From NCBI RefSeq assembly GCF_022511165.1, contig NZ_JAFLSB010000003.1, positions 1-54,153 of the forward strand: a stretch of 54,153 bases of DNA, written 5' to 3'. The notes under the pieces were generated by a model, which was not told the origin of the DNA, searched no databases, and saw only the letters and a list, made by a program, of their open reading frames with translations. The DNA comes from Helicobacter sp. GTDB taxonomy: Bacteria > Campylobacterota > Campylobacteria > Campylobacterales > Helicobacteraceae. Below, piece after piece: positions 8,098 to 17,739 of this stretch. Made by a program: the position numbers and the translations under genes. How positions within the stretch are numbered: the stretch's first letter is position 1; every line of letters starts with the position of its first letter.

Positions 8098-8919
8098 ATG
8101 CAGGTAAAACTTGCTCAAAAATATGGTTTTTGTTTTGGCGTAAAAAGAGCTATTCAAATTGCCCAAAGTAATGCTAACGCGGTTACTTTTGGTCCCCTCA
8201 TACATAACGCTAAAGAGATTGAACGTTTAAAAAAGGACTTTAATGTGAGTTTGGGTGAGAGTTTAGAAGAGGTGCAAGCTTATAAAGATGTGATTGTGCG
8301 CACACACGGCATCACTAAAGGGGATTTGAAGGTTCTTAAAGAACGTGGCAATAATGTGATTGATGCGACTTGTCCCTTTGTAACAAAGCCTCAAAAAATT
8401 GTCAAAAAAATGTCCCAAGAAGGCTATCAAATTATTATTTTTGGCGATAAAGATCACCCAGAGGTAAAAGGTGTGGCAAGCTATGGCGAAAATGTAGTGA
8501 TTGTAGCAAATGTTGATGAAATAGATCGTCATATCTTGCAAAAAAAAGTTGCCCTTGTCTCCCAAACTACTAAACAAGCCCAGCAATTTGGCGAGATTGC
8601 TGCTCTTCTTGCCTCCAAGGTAAATGAAGTGCGTGTGTTTAATACTATTTGTAATGCGACATTTGAGAATCAAAGAGCTGTGTTTGAACTTAGTCAAGAG
8701 GTGGATATAATGGTGGTTGTAGGTGGTAAAAATTCCTCAAATACAAAGCAGCTTTTTAAGATTGCAAAAGAATATTGTGCAGATAGCTATTTGGTTGAGG
8801 ATAAAGATGAGGTAAAATCTCAATGGTTTGCCGACAAGAAACTATGTGGAATCACTGCAGGTGCTTCTACGCCGGATTGGATTATAGAGGGTGTAAAGGC
8901 AAAAATTGAACAATTTTAG
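8098..8919 (+). CDS. ispH: 4-hydroxy-3-methylbut-2-enyl diphosphate reductase
   Basis: A 273-residue [4Fe-4S] enzyme (LytB/IspH) catalysing the last step of the MEP isoprenoid pathway, making IPP and DMAPP. The three conserved cysteines are visible in YGFCFGVKRAI (Cys12), DATCPFVTKPQK (about Cys96) and NTICNATFENQRA (about Cys189), with the VRTHG histidine and the C-terminal ITAGASTPDWII motif. The short length, without an S1 fusion, is usual for proteobacteria. It sits between aroA and rpsA, as I recall from H. pylori. ispE, another enzyme of the pathway, is elsewhere in this window. Confidence 0.97.
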   Translation: MQVKLAQKYGFCFGVKRAIQIAQSNANAVTFGPLIHNAKEIERLKKDFNVSLGESLEEVQAYKDVIVRTHGITKGDLKVLKERGNNVIDATCPFVTKPQKIVKKMSQEGYQIIIFGDKDHPEVKGVASYGENVVIVANVDEIDRHILQKKVALVSQTTKQAQQFGEIAALLASKVNEVRVFNTICNATFENQRAVFELSQEVDIMVVVGGKNSSNTKQLFKIAKEYCADSYLVEDKDEVKSQWFADKKLCGITAGASTPDWIIEGVKAKIEQF

Positions 8920-8971
8920 GAGATTTTGTGTAGATTAGGGGATTCTTAAGGTATGGCAAGGTTTGCTTTGG

Positions 8972-8977
8972 TAGAAT
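8972..8977 (+). promoter_or_regulatory. -10-like box (TAGAAT) for rpsA
   Basis: TAGAATAC lies 38 bases before the rpsA ATG in the 96-base gap after ispH, the largest gap in this run. A dedicated promoter is expected for a ribosomal protein gene. The box has one mismatch to TATAAT. Confidence 0.4.
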
Positions 8978-9015
8978 ACTTCGATTTTAATTCTTAGGCA
9001 TAAAGAGGGTGTTTA

Positions 9016-10671
9016 ATGTTAGTGAATTTGGATCACGATAATTCTATTGTCGATGAAGAGGATTTTGCGAGTTTATTTGAAGCAAGCGAAAAAAAGGCTA
9101 TTAAGGGCGCGATACAAATTGGCGAGATTGTAGAGATGAATGATGAATATGCCGATGTGGCAGTGCAAGGGCAAAAGCGTGAGGCAAAGCTTAGAATCGC
9201 CGAAATTACTGATAAAAATGGCAATGTGCTTTTTAAGAAAAATGATAAGATTGAGGTGTATATCTCATCGGGTAGGCAAGGACCAATTGCCTCTTATACA
9301 AAAGCGCAAAAGATGAAAAAAATCACCGAAAAAATCGCACAACTTGCGGATAACTATAAAGATAAAGTGATTGAAGCAAAGATTGTAAAGAAAAATAAGG
9401 GTGGATTTGTGATGGAATATGATGGTGTAGATGTATTTATGCCACGTAGAGATTCTGCAATCCACACTGATGATAAGGTTATAGGCAAGAGCTATAAGGT
9501 GGCGATTATCAAAGTAGATAAAGAGAGCAATTCAATTGTTGTATCACGCAAGAGATTTTTTGAGATTGATAATAAGCAACGCAAAGAGTTGAGCGACAAA
9601 CTCCTTGAGAGTGGAGCTATACAAAAAGGTGTGATTACAAAAATTGCATCTTTTGGAATCTTTGTTGATATAGGTGGTGTAGAGGGACTTGTGCATTATA
9701 CGGAGCTTAGCCACAAAGGACCTATTAATCCATCAAAAAACTTCAAAGAGGGCGATGAAGTAACAGTTAAAGTGCTAAGTTTTGATGATGAAAAAAGACG
9801 TCTTTCTCTTTCGATGAAGGCATTGAGCGATGATCCGTGGGCAGAGATAGAAAAAGAACTTGAGGTAGGATATGCTATTAAAGTAAGTGTGAGCAATATT
9901 GAGCCTTATGGGGCATTTGTGGATTTAGGTAATGATATTGAGGGCTTTTTGCATATCTCTGAAATTTCGTGGGATAAGAATATCAAGCACCCTTCGGAAT
10001 TTTTGAGTATGGGGCAAGAGATTGATGTAGAGATTATAGAGATTAATACTGAGACTAAAAGATTGCGTGTCTCTCTTAAAAAACTCCTTGATAAGCCTTT
10101 TGTGAAATTTGCCAAAACACATCAAGTAGGGAGCATTATCAAAGGCAAAGTGGCAACTTTGACAGATTTTGGTGCATTTATAAAGCTAGATGGTGTTGAT
10201 GGACTGCTTCATAATGAAGATGCTTATTGGGACAAAAGTCGTAAATGCAAAGATGAGTTTAAAGAGGGCGATGAGGTGGAGGTTAAAATTATCAAAATTG
10301 ATAGAGAAAATGAGAGAATCTCCCTCTCTCGCAGGGCGCTTTTAGATTCTCCTGCAAAAGAGTTTGCTAAAACACACAAGATTGATGATGTTGTAAAAGG
10401 TGCGGTGATAGATATTAAAGATTTTGGTATTTTTGTCAAAATCGATAAAATGGAGGCACTCATCCGCAATGAAGATATTTATCCGCTCAAAAAGGAAGAA
10501 ATAAAAGTGGGCGATGAAATTTCTTGCGTTATTGCACATATTGATGAAGAAAACAACAAAGTGAGAGCCTCTATCAAAAGACTAGAGAGACAAAAAGAAA
10601 AAGAAACGCTCAAGGCTTTTAATTCTGATGAAAAAATGACACTTGGCGATAAACTTAAAAATCGCTTGTAG
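9016..10671 (+). CDS. rpsA: 30S ribosomal protein S1
   Basis: A 551-residue RNA-binding protein that brings mRNA to the 30S subunit. It consists of six S1 (OB-fold) repeats at about 30-105, 115-185, 200-270, 285-360, 375-445 and 460-530. Repeats three to six carry signatures such as ITKIASFGIFVDIGGVEGLVH, IEPYGAFVDLGNDIEGFLH and LTDFGAFIKLDGVDGLLH; the first two are more divergent, as usual because they bind the ribosome rather than mRNA. The repeat number and length match epsilonproteobacterial S1. It heads a run that continues with a small membrane protein and serA. Confidence 0.97.
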   Translation: MLVNLDHDNSIVDEEDFASLFEASEKKAIKGAIQIGEIVEMNDEYADVAVQGQKREAKLRIAEITDKNGNVLFKKNDKIEVYISSGRQGPIASYTKAQKMKKITEKIAQLADNYKDKVIEAKIVKKNKGGFVMEYDGVDVFMPRRDSAIHTDDKVIGKSYKVAIIKVDKESNSIVVSRKRFFEIDNKQRKELSDKLLESGAIQKGVITKIASFGIFVDIGGVEGLVHYTELSHKGPINPSKNFKEGDEVTVKVLSFDDEKRRLSLSMKALSDDPWAEIEKELEVGYAIKVSVSNIEPYGAFVDLGNDIEGFLHISEISWDKNIKHPSEFLSMGQEIDVEIIEINTETKRLRVSLKKLLDKPFVKFAKTHQVGSIIKGKVATLTDFGAFIKLDGVDGLLHNEDAYWDKSRKCKDEFKEGDEVEVKIIKIDRENERISLSRRALLDSPAKEFAKTHKIDDVVKGAVIDIKDFGIFVKIDKMEALIRNEDIYPLKKEEIKVGDEISCVIAHIDEENNKVRASIKRLERQKEKETLKAFNSDEKMTLGDKLKNRL

Positions 10672-10687
10672 GAGAGTGTAAGAGGTA

Positions 10688-11152
10688 ATGAAAAAGCTTG
10701 CATTTCTTGTAGGGCTTTTAGCTGTCATAAGTGCGGCAATTTATGGTGTTTTGTATTTAGAGAAAATATCAGTTCCGCCACCTTTTGAAGCTGAGCCTAT
10801 GGAGCTTCCCCAAGTAGGTGGGGAAATAGAATATAAAAGTGAGGATTGGCTAAGTTTTGTTCCAAATAATAATGAACTACCTTATGCTTATCCTGCGACA
10901 GAGCTTAGCATTCGTTTTGATTTTGTTACTCCAGATTCTAAGCATACTACGCCTTCAGCTATTAGTATTGATGAGCTTGATGAGTATAAATTTGCTTGTG
11001 TCAAGCAGGTTTTAGCACAAAATAATATAGAATCTGCTTACTATAAATCAGGCGATGTGCTTAAACTAATGGTGTTTGTGAGTGATGAGGCAATGTATGA
11101 GAAACTTTTAGAGGATTTAAAATATTATCGTCTGCAATTTAGTGTGCAATAA
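10688..11152 (+). CDS. Conserved single-span membrane protein, function unknown
   Basis: A 154-residue protein with one N-terminal hydrophobic segment (about residues 4-23, an uncleaved anchor or signal) and a soluble, probably periplasmic remainder. From memory, a homologous hypothetical gene (HP0398) sits between rpsA and serA in H. pylori, which supports this being a real, conserved gene. I recognise no catalytic motif. It starts 16 bases after rpsA and ends 20 bases before serA, so it is probably in the same transcript. Function cannot be assigned. Confidence 0.7.
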   Translation: MKKLAFLVGLLAVISAAIYGVLYLEKISVPPPFEAEPMELPQVGGEIEYKSEDWLSFVPNNNELPYAYPATELSIRFDFVTPDSKHTTPSAISIDELDEYKFACVKQVLAQNNIESAYYKSGDVLKLMVFVSDEAMYEKLLEDLKYYRLQFSVQ

Positions 11153-11172
11153 ACCGCAAAAAAGGAGTGATT

Positions 11173-12753
11173 ATGAAATATAAAGTAATTGTGTGCGACC
11201 ATATTCATCAAAGTGGACTTGATTTATTGAGCGCACAGAATGATATTCAAATGGAGAATCTTGCCTCCTTGCCTAAAAAAGATTTGCTGAGTAAGATTGC
11301 CAATGCTGATGTGGTTATCACACGGAGTTCAACCGATGTAGATGAAGCATTTTTGACATCTTCAGGGCAGATACGAGCAGTGGTGCGCGCGGGCGTAGGT
11401 GTGGATAATGTCGATATTGAGGGCTGCTCTCGCAAAGGGATTGTGGTGATGAATGTGCCAACTGCAAATACTATCGCCGCAGTAGAGCTTACAATGGCTC
11501 ATCTTATCAATGCGGTGCGTAATTTTCCCGGAGCAAATACACAGCTTAAAAATGAGCGCAAATGGAAACGTGAGGATTGGTATGGAACAGAGCTTAAGGG
11601 TAAAAAATTAGGCATTATTGGTTTTGGTAATATCGGCTCTCGCGTGGGAATCCGCGCAAAGGCTTTTGAAATGGAAGTGATAGCTTATGATCCTTATATT
11701 TTACCCTCAAAAGCAACTGATGTGGGTGTTGCTTATACAACGAATTTTGATGAGATTCTTGCCTGTGATATTATTACTATCCACACGCCCAAAAATGCTG
11801 AAACTAAAGATATGATAAAAGCAGCCCAAATTGCAAAAATGAAAGATGGTGTGATTTTGATTAACTGCGCACGAGGTGGTTTGTATAATGAAAAAGATCT
11901 CTATGATGCGCTTAAGAGCGGCAAAATTAGATGGGCGGGGATTGATGTATTTGGTAAAGAACCAGCTATTGATAATGCCCTGCTTGATTTACCAAATATC
12001 TATGTAACACCCCATATTGGTGCAAATACACTAGAATCCCAAGAGCAAATCGCTATTCAAGCTGCAGAGGCAGCTATTGAGGCTGCACGTGGCTCAAGCT
12101 ATCCTAATGCTCTTAATCTCCCGGTTAAGGAATCTGAATTGCCAAATATGGTAAAGCCCTATCTTGAATTGATGCAAAAATTAGGCTTTTTGGCAACTCA
12201 AGCAAATAAAGGTGTGATTACTTCTATTCATATAGAGGCGCAGGGTGAGATTAGTGCATATGTGGATTCTTTGCAGACTTTTGCCCTTGTAGGTGCGCTT
12301 AATGCGAGTTTGGGCGATAAGATTAATTATGTTAATGCTCCATTTGTCGCTAAAGAACGCGGTATTGATGTAAAATCTTCTATAAAGCAAGAGAGTGATA
12401 CCTATAAAAATCGCATTTCTATTACATTAAGCACGCAAAATGAGAGTATTACTTTGGGCGGCACGGTGTTTGAAGATAAGCATTTGCGTCTTATTTCAAT
12501 CAATCATTTTCAATTTGATATTGAGCCAAAGGGAAGCATTATACTCTTTAGAAATACCGATGTCCCCGGTGTAATTGGATCAGTAGGAAGTATTTTGGGT
12601 AGCCATCAAGTTAATATCGCTGACTTCCGCCTTGCGCGTCAAAACAAAGAGGCAATGGCAGTGATTCTTGTAGATTCACAAGTGCCGAGTGAAGCGTTAA
12701 AACAGCTTGAGGCAATTCCTGCAGCCTTGAATGTAAAAATGCTTAATTTGTAG
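11173..12753 (+). CDS. serA: D-3-phosphoglycerate dehydrogenase
   Basis: A 526-residue enzyme oxidising 3-phosphoglycerate to phosphohydroxypyruvate, the first step of serine synthesis. I start at the ATG at 11173, five bases after AAAGGAG; a GTG two codons upstream lies inside that ribosome site. Visible parts are the VVRAGVGVDNVDI substrate region (about 75-87), the NAD fold GIIGFGNIGSRVG (about 148-160), NCARGG, TPHIGANTLESQEQIA with the catalytic His (about 281), an intervening domain (about 310-445), and a C-terminal ACT domain (about 455-526, GVIGSVGSILGSHQVNIADFRL). The long form with both extra domains is the usual one in this group. The ACT domain suggests serine feedback control. 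Confidence 0.96.
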   Translation: MKYKVIVCDHIHQSGLDLLSAQNDIQMENLASLPKKDLLSKIANADVVITRSSTDVDEAFLTSSGQIRAVVRAGVGVDNVDIEGCSRKGIVVMNVPTANTIAAVELTMAHLINAVRNFPGANTQLKNERKWKREDWYGTELKGKKLGIIGFGNIGSRVGIRAKAFEMEVIAYDPYILPSKATDVGVAYTTNFDEILACDIITIHTPKNAETKDMIKAAQIAKMKDGVILINCARGGLYNEKDLYDALKSGKIRWAGIDVFGKEPAIDNALLDLPNIYVTPHIGANTLESQEQIAIQAAEAAIEAARGSSYPNALNLPVKESELPNMVKPYLELMQKLGFLATQANKGVITSIHIEAQGEISAYVDSLQTFALVGALNASLGDKINYVNAPFVAKERGIDVKSSIKQESDTYKNRISITLSTQNESITLGGTVFEDKHLRLISINHFQFDIEPKGSIILFRNTDVPGVIGSVGSILGSHQVNIADFRLARQNKEAMAVILVDSQVPSEALKQLEAIPAALNVKMLNL

Positions 12754-12798
12754 TTTATGAAGTATATGCAGGGTAGAATCTAAGTAGGATTAAGGCTT

Positions 12799-13071
12799 AT
12801 GTGTGATTCTATCCAATCCTTTCAGGCCTATATTATTTTTCAAAACTCTTTAGGTGCATTTGCCACACAAAGAGCTTTGAGTTCTCCTTTATTTGCTGAT
12901 TTTAGCTTTACCTTGCAGCTTGTTCCCACCCCTAAAGAATATAGCAAAAATTGCACTTTGTCCGTGTTTTTAGAGTGGAGTGAGGATTCTAAAAAAGAGG
13001 GAGAATTTATAGAATCTATTGGTGTGTTATTAGCACAAAAACATATTAAGCACGATATAATACGCCTTTAG
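12799..13071 (+). CDS. Small DUF3343-like protein (possible Se/S carrier-like)
   Basis: A 90-residue protein. The pattern YIIFQNSLGAFATQRAL, then LVPTPKEYSKNCTLSVFLEW, resembles DUF3343 (putative Se/S carrier-like) proteins, which typically have IFxST...A...E near the start and a P-x-P-R-x-x-S-x-x-C segment holding one cysteine. Here the corresponding stretch is PTPKEYSKNC with Cys near residue 53. The homology call is by eye and moderate. It lies between serA and uvrA; its end contains the probable uvrA -10 box. The role is unknown; a sulfur or selenium relay is only suggested by the family name. Confidence 0.5.
   Translation: MCDSIQSFQAYIIFQNSLGAFATQRALSSPLFADFSFTLQLVPTPKEYSKNCTLSVFLEWSEDSKKEGEFIESIGVLLAQKHIKHDIIRL
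13056..13061 (+). promoter_or_regulatory. -10 box (TATAAT) for uvrA
   Basis: A consensus TATAAT sits inside the last codons of the small upstream gene, 36 bases before the uvrA TTG start. It could drive the long uvrA-ddl-murF run, whose genes are otherwise almost without gaps. Confidence 0.45.
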
Positions 13072-13096
13072 TTTTTGTATCTTTAAGGATAAGAGT

Positions 13097-15949
13097 TTGA
13101 AAGATTATAATCACATTCGCATTAGTGGCGCACGCGAGAATAATTTAAAAAACATTCACTTAAGTATCCCCAAAAATAAACTTGTTGTTTTTACAGGCTT
13201 ATCGGGTTCTGGTAAATCAACTCTTGCTTTTGATACACTCTATGCAGAGGGGCAACGGCGATATATAGAATCCCTCTCAAGCTATGCGCGGCAATTTTTA
13301 GATAAAGTAGGTAAGCCTGATGTGGATAAAATTGAGGGGCTTACTCCTGCTATTGCTATTGATCAAAAGACAACAAGCAAGAATCCGCGCTCGACTGTTG
13401 GCACAATTACCGAAATTTATGATTATTTTCGTTTGCTTTATGCGCGTGTGGGGGTGCAGCATTGCCATATTTGTGGAGAGAAAATCTCTCAAAAAATGAG
13501 CACAACAGATATTATTGAGCAGATTTTACATCTTCCAAATGGAGCAAAGATGATACTCCTTGCACCTCTTGTAAAAGAAAAAAAAGGAAGTTTTAGTGAT
13601 AAAATAGAATCTTTGCGCCAAAAGGGCTATGTGCGTGCAATGATTGATGGAGTAATGGTGCGACTTGATGAGGAAATAAAGCTTGCTAAAAATAAAAAAC
13701 ATAGCATTAAAGTAGTGATTGATAGAGTGGTAAATTCTATTGAGAATCACACACGCATTGCTCAAGGTGTGGAAAAAGCCTTGAAAGAATCTTATGGAGA
13801 AATTGAAGTAGAGCTGCTTGAAAATGATGAAAAAAAATATTTGCATTATTCTGAACATTTTGCGTGTTTTAAGTGCAAGGTAAGCTTTGAGGAGCTAGAG
13901 CCACTTGGATTTTCGTTTAATTCTCCAAAAGGCGCGTGTGAGGATTGTTTGGGGCTTGGAGCAAAATATGCTATTGATTTGAAAAAAATCCTTGATAAGT
14001 CCCAACCCCTTAATAAGGGTGGCATTAAGATTATTTTTGGGTTTAATCGTAATTATTATGCTGAACTTTTTTATGCTTTTTGCAAAGATGCGAAAATTAA
14101 TCCAAATATGAGTTTTGATGAGCTAAGTAGCTCACAACAAAATGCTTTACTCTATGGAAGCGAAAAAGAAGTAGAAATTACTTGGCGCAGTAGCACTCTT
14201 AAGCGTCCTTGGAAGGGAATATTACAAATTGCTTATGATATGTTTAAAGATGATAAAAATTTGGGGGATTATACGACAGAGAAAATATGCCCTACTTGCA
14301 ATGGACATCGTTTGAAATTAGAATCTTTAAGCGTTAAAGTTGCAGGGCTTGGTATTGGAGAGCTTATTGATATGCCCATACAAAAGGTATATGAGTTTTT
14401 TAGCAATACGAGCGCATTTAGTTATCTTAATCCACAGGAGCAATTTATTGCCGAGCCGATTTTAAAGGAGATTCGCGAGAGATTATTTTTTCTTTATGAT
14501 GTAGGCTTAGGCTATCTCACTTTAGGTAGAGATGCACGAAGTATTAGTGGGGGAGAATCTCAACGTATTCGTATTGCGAGTCAAATTGGCAGTGGGCTTA
14601 CAGGCGTGATGTATGTGCTTGATGAGCCAAGTATTGGGCTACACGAGCGCGATACTTTGCGTTTGATTAAAACCTTGCGTAGCTTGCAAGAAAAGGGCAA
14701 TAGCGTTATTGTTGTTGAGCACGATAAAGAGACAATTTTAAATGCAGATTATATTGTTGATATTGGACCAGAGGCAGGATTGCGTGGAGGCGAAGTCGTT
14801 TTTAGTGGTAATGTGAAAGAACTACTTCAAAGCAACACACTCACTGCAGAATATGTAAAAGGTGCAAAAATTATTTCCTATCCTCATCAGCGCACTATCA
14901 CACAATGGCTTGAGATTCATAATGTAAATATTCATAATATTGCTCATCTTGATGTATCTATACCGCTTTCTCAATTTGTATGTGTAACAGGTGTGAGTGG
15001 CTCGGGCAAAAGCTCACTAATTTTGCAGACTTTGCTCCCTGTTGCCCAAGAGCTTCTTAATAATGCTAAAAAAGTGCAAAAATGCGATGGTGTAGAGATT
15101 GTAGGTTTGGAGCATTTGGATAAGGTGATTTATTTAGATCAAAGTCCTATTGGGCGCACACCTCGCAGCAATCCTGCAACTTACACAGGAGCAATGGACG
15201 ATATACGCGCTCTTTTTGCAGAATCTAAAGAATCTAAAATGCGAGGCTATGATATAGGACGTTTTAGTTTTAATGTCAAAGGTGGGCGATGCGAGAAATG
15301 TCAGGGTGAAGGGGAGATTAAAATCGAAATGCACTTTTTGCCTGATATAATGGTAAAATGTGATGCGTGTAAGGGCGCAAAATATAATCCCCAAACATTA
15401 GAAATTACCTACAAGGGCAAAAATATTGCTGATGTATTAGCAATGAGTGTAGATAGTGCGCTCGAGTTTTTTGCAAAAGTGCCAAAAATTGCCCAAAGAC
15501 TGCAAACACTCCAAGATGTGGGCTTAGGCTATATTACTTTAGGACAAAATGCTATTACACTAAGCGGTGGTGAGGCTCAAAGAATTAAACTCGCTAAAGA
15601 ATTAAGTCGCAAAGATACAGGCAAAACGCTTTATGTGCTTGATGAGCCAACCACAGGGCTACATTTTGCCGATGTAGATAGGCTCACAAAGGTGCTTCAT
15701 CATTTAGTAGATTTGGGTAATTCTGTGATTGTCATCGAGCATAATTTGGATATGATTAAAAATGCTGATTATATTATTGATATTGGACCTGAAGGTGGTG
15801 CTGGTGGTGGGAAGATTGTCGATTGTGGCTCGGTGGAATATATGAGTAAAAACTATACTCAAAGCGGGAGCTACACAGGTAAGTATCTTGCCAAAGAATT
15901 AGAGCGTGATAAGGCATTATCAAAAAAGACAAATAAGGAGAAAAAATGA
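13097..15949 (+). CDS. uvrA: Excinuclease ABC subunit A
   Basis: A 950-residue DNA-damage recognition ATPase of nucleotide excision repair, working with UvrB and UvrC. It starts with TTG, with AAGGAT upstream; the N-terminal IRISGARENNLKNI is the normal family start. There are two ABC modules: Walker A GLSGSGKSTLAF (about 34-45) and GVSGSGKSSLI (about 635-645), and signatures SGGESQRI and SGGEAQRIKLA. Zinc sites are CFKC...CEDC (about 256-285) and CEKC...CDAC (about 733-758). The length is typical. The stop overlaps the ddl start by four bases. DNA repair and cell-wall genes sharing a transcript is probably just dense packing. Confidence 0.98.
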   Translation: MKDYNHIRISGARENNLKNIHLSIPKNKLVVFTGLSGSGKSTLAFDTLYAEGQRRYIESLSSYARQFLDKVGKPDVDKIEGLTPAIAIDQKTTSKNPRSTVGTITEIYDYFRLLYARVGVQHCHICGEKISQKMSTTDIIEQILHLPNGAKMILLAPLVKEKKGSFSDKIESLRQKGYVRAMIDGVMVRLDEEIKLAKNKKHSIKVVIDRVVNSIENHTRIAQGVEKALKESYGEIEVELLENDEKKYLHYSEHFACFKCKVSFEELEPLGFSFNSPKGACEDCLGLGAKYAIDLKKILDKSQPLNKGGIKIIFGFNRNYYAELFYAFCKDAKINPNMSFDELSSSQQNALLYGSEKEVEITWRSSTLKRPWKGILQIAYDMFKDDKNLGDYTTEKICPTCNGHRLKLESLSVKVAGLGIGELIDMPIQKVYEFFSNTSAFSYLNPQEQFIAEPILKEIRERLFFLYDVGLGYLTLGRDARSISGGESQRIRIASQIGSGLTGVMYVLDEPSIGLHERDTLRLIKTLRSLQEKGNSVIVVEHDKETILNADYIVDIGPEAGLRGGEVVFSGNVKELLQSNTLTAEYVKGAKIISYPHQRTITQWLEIHNVNIHNIAHLDVSIPLSQFVCVTGVSGSGKSSLILQTLLPVAQELLNNAKKVQKCDGVEIVGLEHLDKVIYLDQSPIGRTPRSNPATYTGAMDDIRALFAESKESKMRGYDIGRFSFNVKGGRCEKCQGEGEIKIEMHFLPDIMVKCDACKGAKYNPQTLEITYKGKNIADVLAMSVDSALEFFAKVPKIAQRLQTLQDVGLGYITLGQNAITLSGGEAQRIKLAKELSRKDTGKTLYVLDEPTTGLHFADVDRLTKVLHHLVDLGNSVIVIEHNLDMIKNADYIIDIGPEGGAGGGKIVDCGSVEYMSKNYTQSGSYTGKYLAKELERDKALSKKTNKEKK

Positions 15950-16998
15950 GATTTGCTATACTCTTTGGGGGCGTGAGCTTTGAGCACGAGATTAGCATTG
16001 TGAGTGCTATTGCGCTTAAAAAGGTGCTTGGAGAGAAGATTGAATCTTTTATTTTTATAGATTGTGAGCATCGATTCTATCTCATACCAATAGATTCTAT
16101 GAAGTCAAAGTTTTTTAGCTCTGGTGCATATAAAAAATGCACAGAATTATTTTTACAACACGGCGGATTTTATAAAAAAACTTTTTTTGGATTAAGCCCT
16201 ATTGAAATTCCTATTGTGCTTAATCTCATTCACGGCGCAGATGGCGAAGATGGAAGCATAAGCGCTTTACTTGATTTCTATCATATTCCATTTATTGGTC
16301 CTCGTGTAGAATCAAGCGTAATGAGTTTTAATAAAGCTTTTACAAAGCTTTTTGCCAAAGAGAGAGGAGTAAAAACTTTGGATTATGCTGTTCTTACGCG
16401 TGGAAATACGCAAATTGGCGCATTGAAGTATCCTTTGATTTTAAAGCCTGCGCGGCTTGGTAGCTCCATAGGTGTAAGTGTAGTCAATGAGCCAAAAGAG
16501 CTAGAATACGCTATGGATTTGGCTTTTGAATATGATGATAGTATTATAGTAGAGCATTTTCGAAGCGGCATTAAGGAATACAATCTTGCAGGGTGCAAGG
16601 TAAAAAGTGGCACAGAGCATATTTTTAGATACTCTATTATTGAAGAGCCAAGCAAGAAAGAATTACTTGATTTTGAACATAAATATTTAGATTTTTCACG
16701 CACATCGCAAGTGTTAAAAGCAGATATTAATCCTGAACTTGAGGAGCGTATTAAAGAAAACTTTGTTAAATTATATGAGAATGCGTTTGAAGGAGCTTTA
16801 ATACGATGCGATTTTTTTGTAATTGATAATGAAGTGTATTTAAATGAGATTAATCCTATACCCGGCTCTATGGCAAATTATTTATTTGAGGACTTTGCAT
16901 CAGTGCTTGAGGAATTAGCCTACAATTTGCCAAAAAAACATTCTATCAAGGTAAGCTATAAATATATAGAGCAGATTCATCACGCAAAAGGAAAATGA
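15946..16998 (+). CDS. ddl: D-alanine--D-alanine ligase
   Basis: A 350-residue ATP-grasp enzyme joining two D-alanines for the peptidoglycan stem peptide. Motifs are FGGVSFEHEISIVSA at the N-terminus, HGADGEDGSISALLDF (about 91-106), the ATP-binding LKPARLGSSIGVSVV (about 166-180), and the metal site NEINPIPGSMANYLFED near the C-terminus. It starts at an ATGA overlap with uvrA and is followed after six bases by an alpha/beta hydrolase. Its product is the substrate of MurF, encoded two genes downstream, so the two enzymes of the D-Ala-D-Ala branch are grouped. Confidence 0.97.
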   Translation: MRFAILFGGVSFEHEISIVSAIALKKVLGEKIESFIFIDCEHRFYLIPIDSMKSKFFSSGAYKKCTELFLQHGGFYKKTFFGLSPIEIPIVLNLIHGADGEDGSISALLDFYHIPFIGPRVESSVMSFNKAFTKLFAKERGVKTLDYAVLTRGNTQIGALKYPLILKPARLGSSIGVSVVNEPKELEYAMDLAFEYDDSIIVEHFRSGIKEYNLAGCKVKSGTEHIFRYSIIEEPSKKELLDFEHKYLDFSRTSQVLKADINPELEERIKENFVKLYENAFEGALIRCDFFVIDNEVYLNEINPIPGSMANYLFEDFASVLEELAYNLPKKHSIKVSYKYIEQIHHAKGK

Positions 16999-17004
16999 GG
17001 GGAT

Positions 17005-17739
17005 ATGGCACAAAGGCGTATAGAGTATCAGGGGGAGCAATTTGAGCTAAGTTATGAGAGGCGCAAACCTCTTGCAAATAACATAGAATCTGCTCCTATA
17101 ATGCTTTTTTTACACGGCTGGGGAAGCAATAAAGAAGTGATGAAGCTTGCTTTTGGGGCATATTTTGCTCCATACGAACATATTTATGTTGATATGCCCG
17201 GTTTTGGTAATAGTCCTAATACAAAGCCTCTGCATACGCGAGATTATGCACAGATTGTGCAAAAATTTCTTTTTGAAATTAGTGGTTTTTCAACACAAGA
17301 ATCAACACTTGTAGGACATAGTTTTGGAGGAAAGGTTGCCGTGCTTTGTGCGCCTAAAGAACTCATTTTGCTCTCATCTGCTGGTATTAAAGTGCCTAAA
17401 ACTTTTTTGGTTCGTGCTAAGATTATGTTAGCAAAAATGATGCGCAAATGTGGTTTTTCAGGTAAAATATTTCGTTCAAGTGATGTGCAAAATATGAATG
17501 AGGGAATGTATCAAACCTTTAAAAATGTCGTTGATGAGGATTTTTCATCACAATTTGCTGCTTTTGAAGGGAGGGCAAGTATTTTTTGGGGCAAAGATGA
17601 TCGTGCCACCCCGCTTTTTTGTGGTCAAAAAATAGCAGAATCTATTAAAAAAAGTCGTTTTTTTGCCCTAGAAGGGGATCACTACTTTTTTTTAAAGCAG
17701 GGCGAGGTCATTCAAAATCTATACAGGAGCGAGCAATGA
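17005..17739 (+). CDS. Alpha/beta-hydrolase fold protein
   Basis: A 244-residue cytoplasmic hydrolase. It has the oxyanion-hole motif HGWGSN (about 33-38), the nucleophile elbow GHSFGGK with Ser (about 99), and a C-terminal catalytic His in EGDHYFF; an acidic residue in WGKDDRATP is probably the third member of the triad. The substrate cannot be read from sequence. Homologues (HP0739 from memory) have been labelled 2-hydroxy-6-oxohepta-2,4-dienoate hydrolase by similarity only. Its fixed place between ddl and murF suggests a link to envelope metabolism, which is inference. The stop overlaps the acylphosphatase start (ATGA). Confidence 0.82.
   Translation: MAQRRIEYQGEQFELSYERRKPLANNIESAPIMLFLHGWGSNKEVMKLAFGAYFAPYEHIYVDMPGFGNSPNTKPLHTRDYAQIVQKFLFEISGFSTQESTLVGHSFGGKVAVLCAPKELILLSSAGIKVPKTFLVRAKIMLAKMMRKCGFSGKIFRSSDVQNMNEGMYQTFKNVVDEDFSSQFAAFEGRASIFWGKDDRATPLFCGQKIAESIKKSRFFALEGDHYFFLKQGEVIQNLYRSEQ

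Noticed and set aside
8948..8966. TGGCAAGG...TTGCTTT, resembling a sigma-54 promoter before rpsA
   Set aside because: The GG-to-GC spacing is eight bases instead of ten, and rpsA would not be expected in that regulon.
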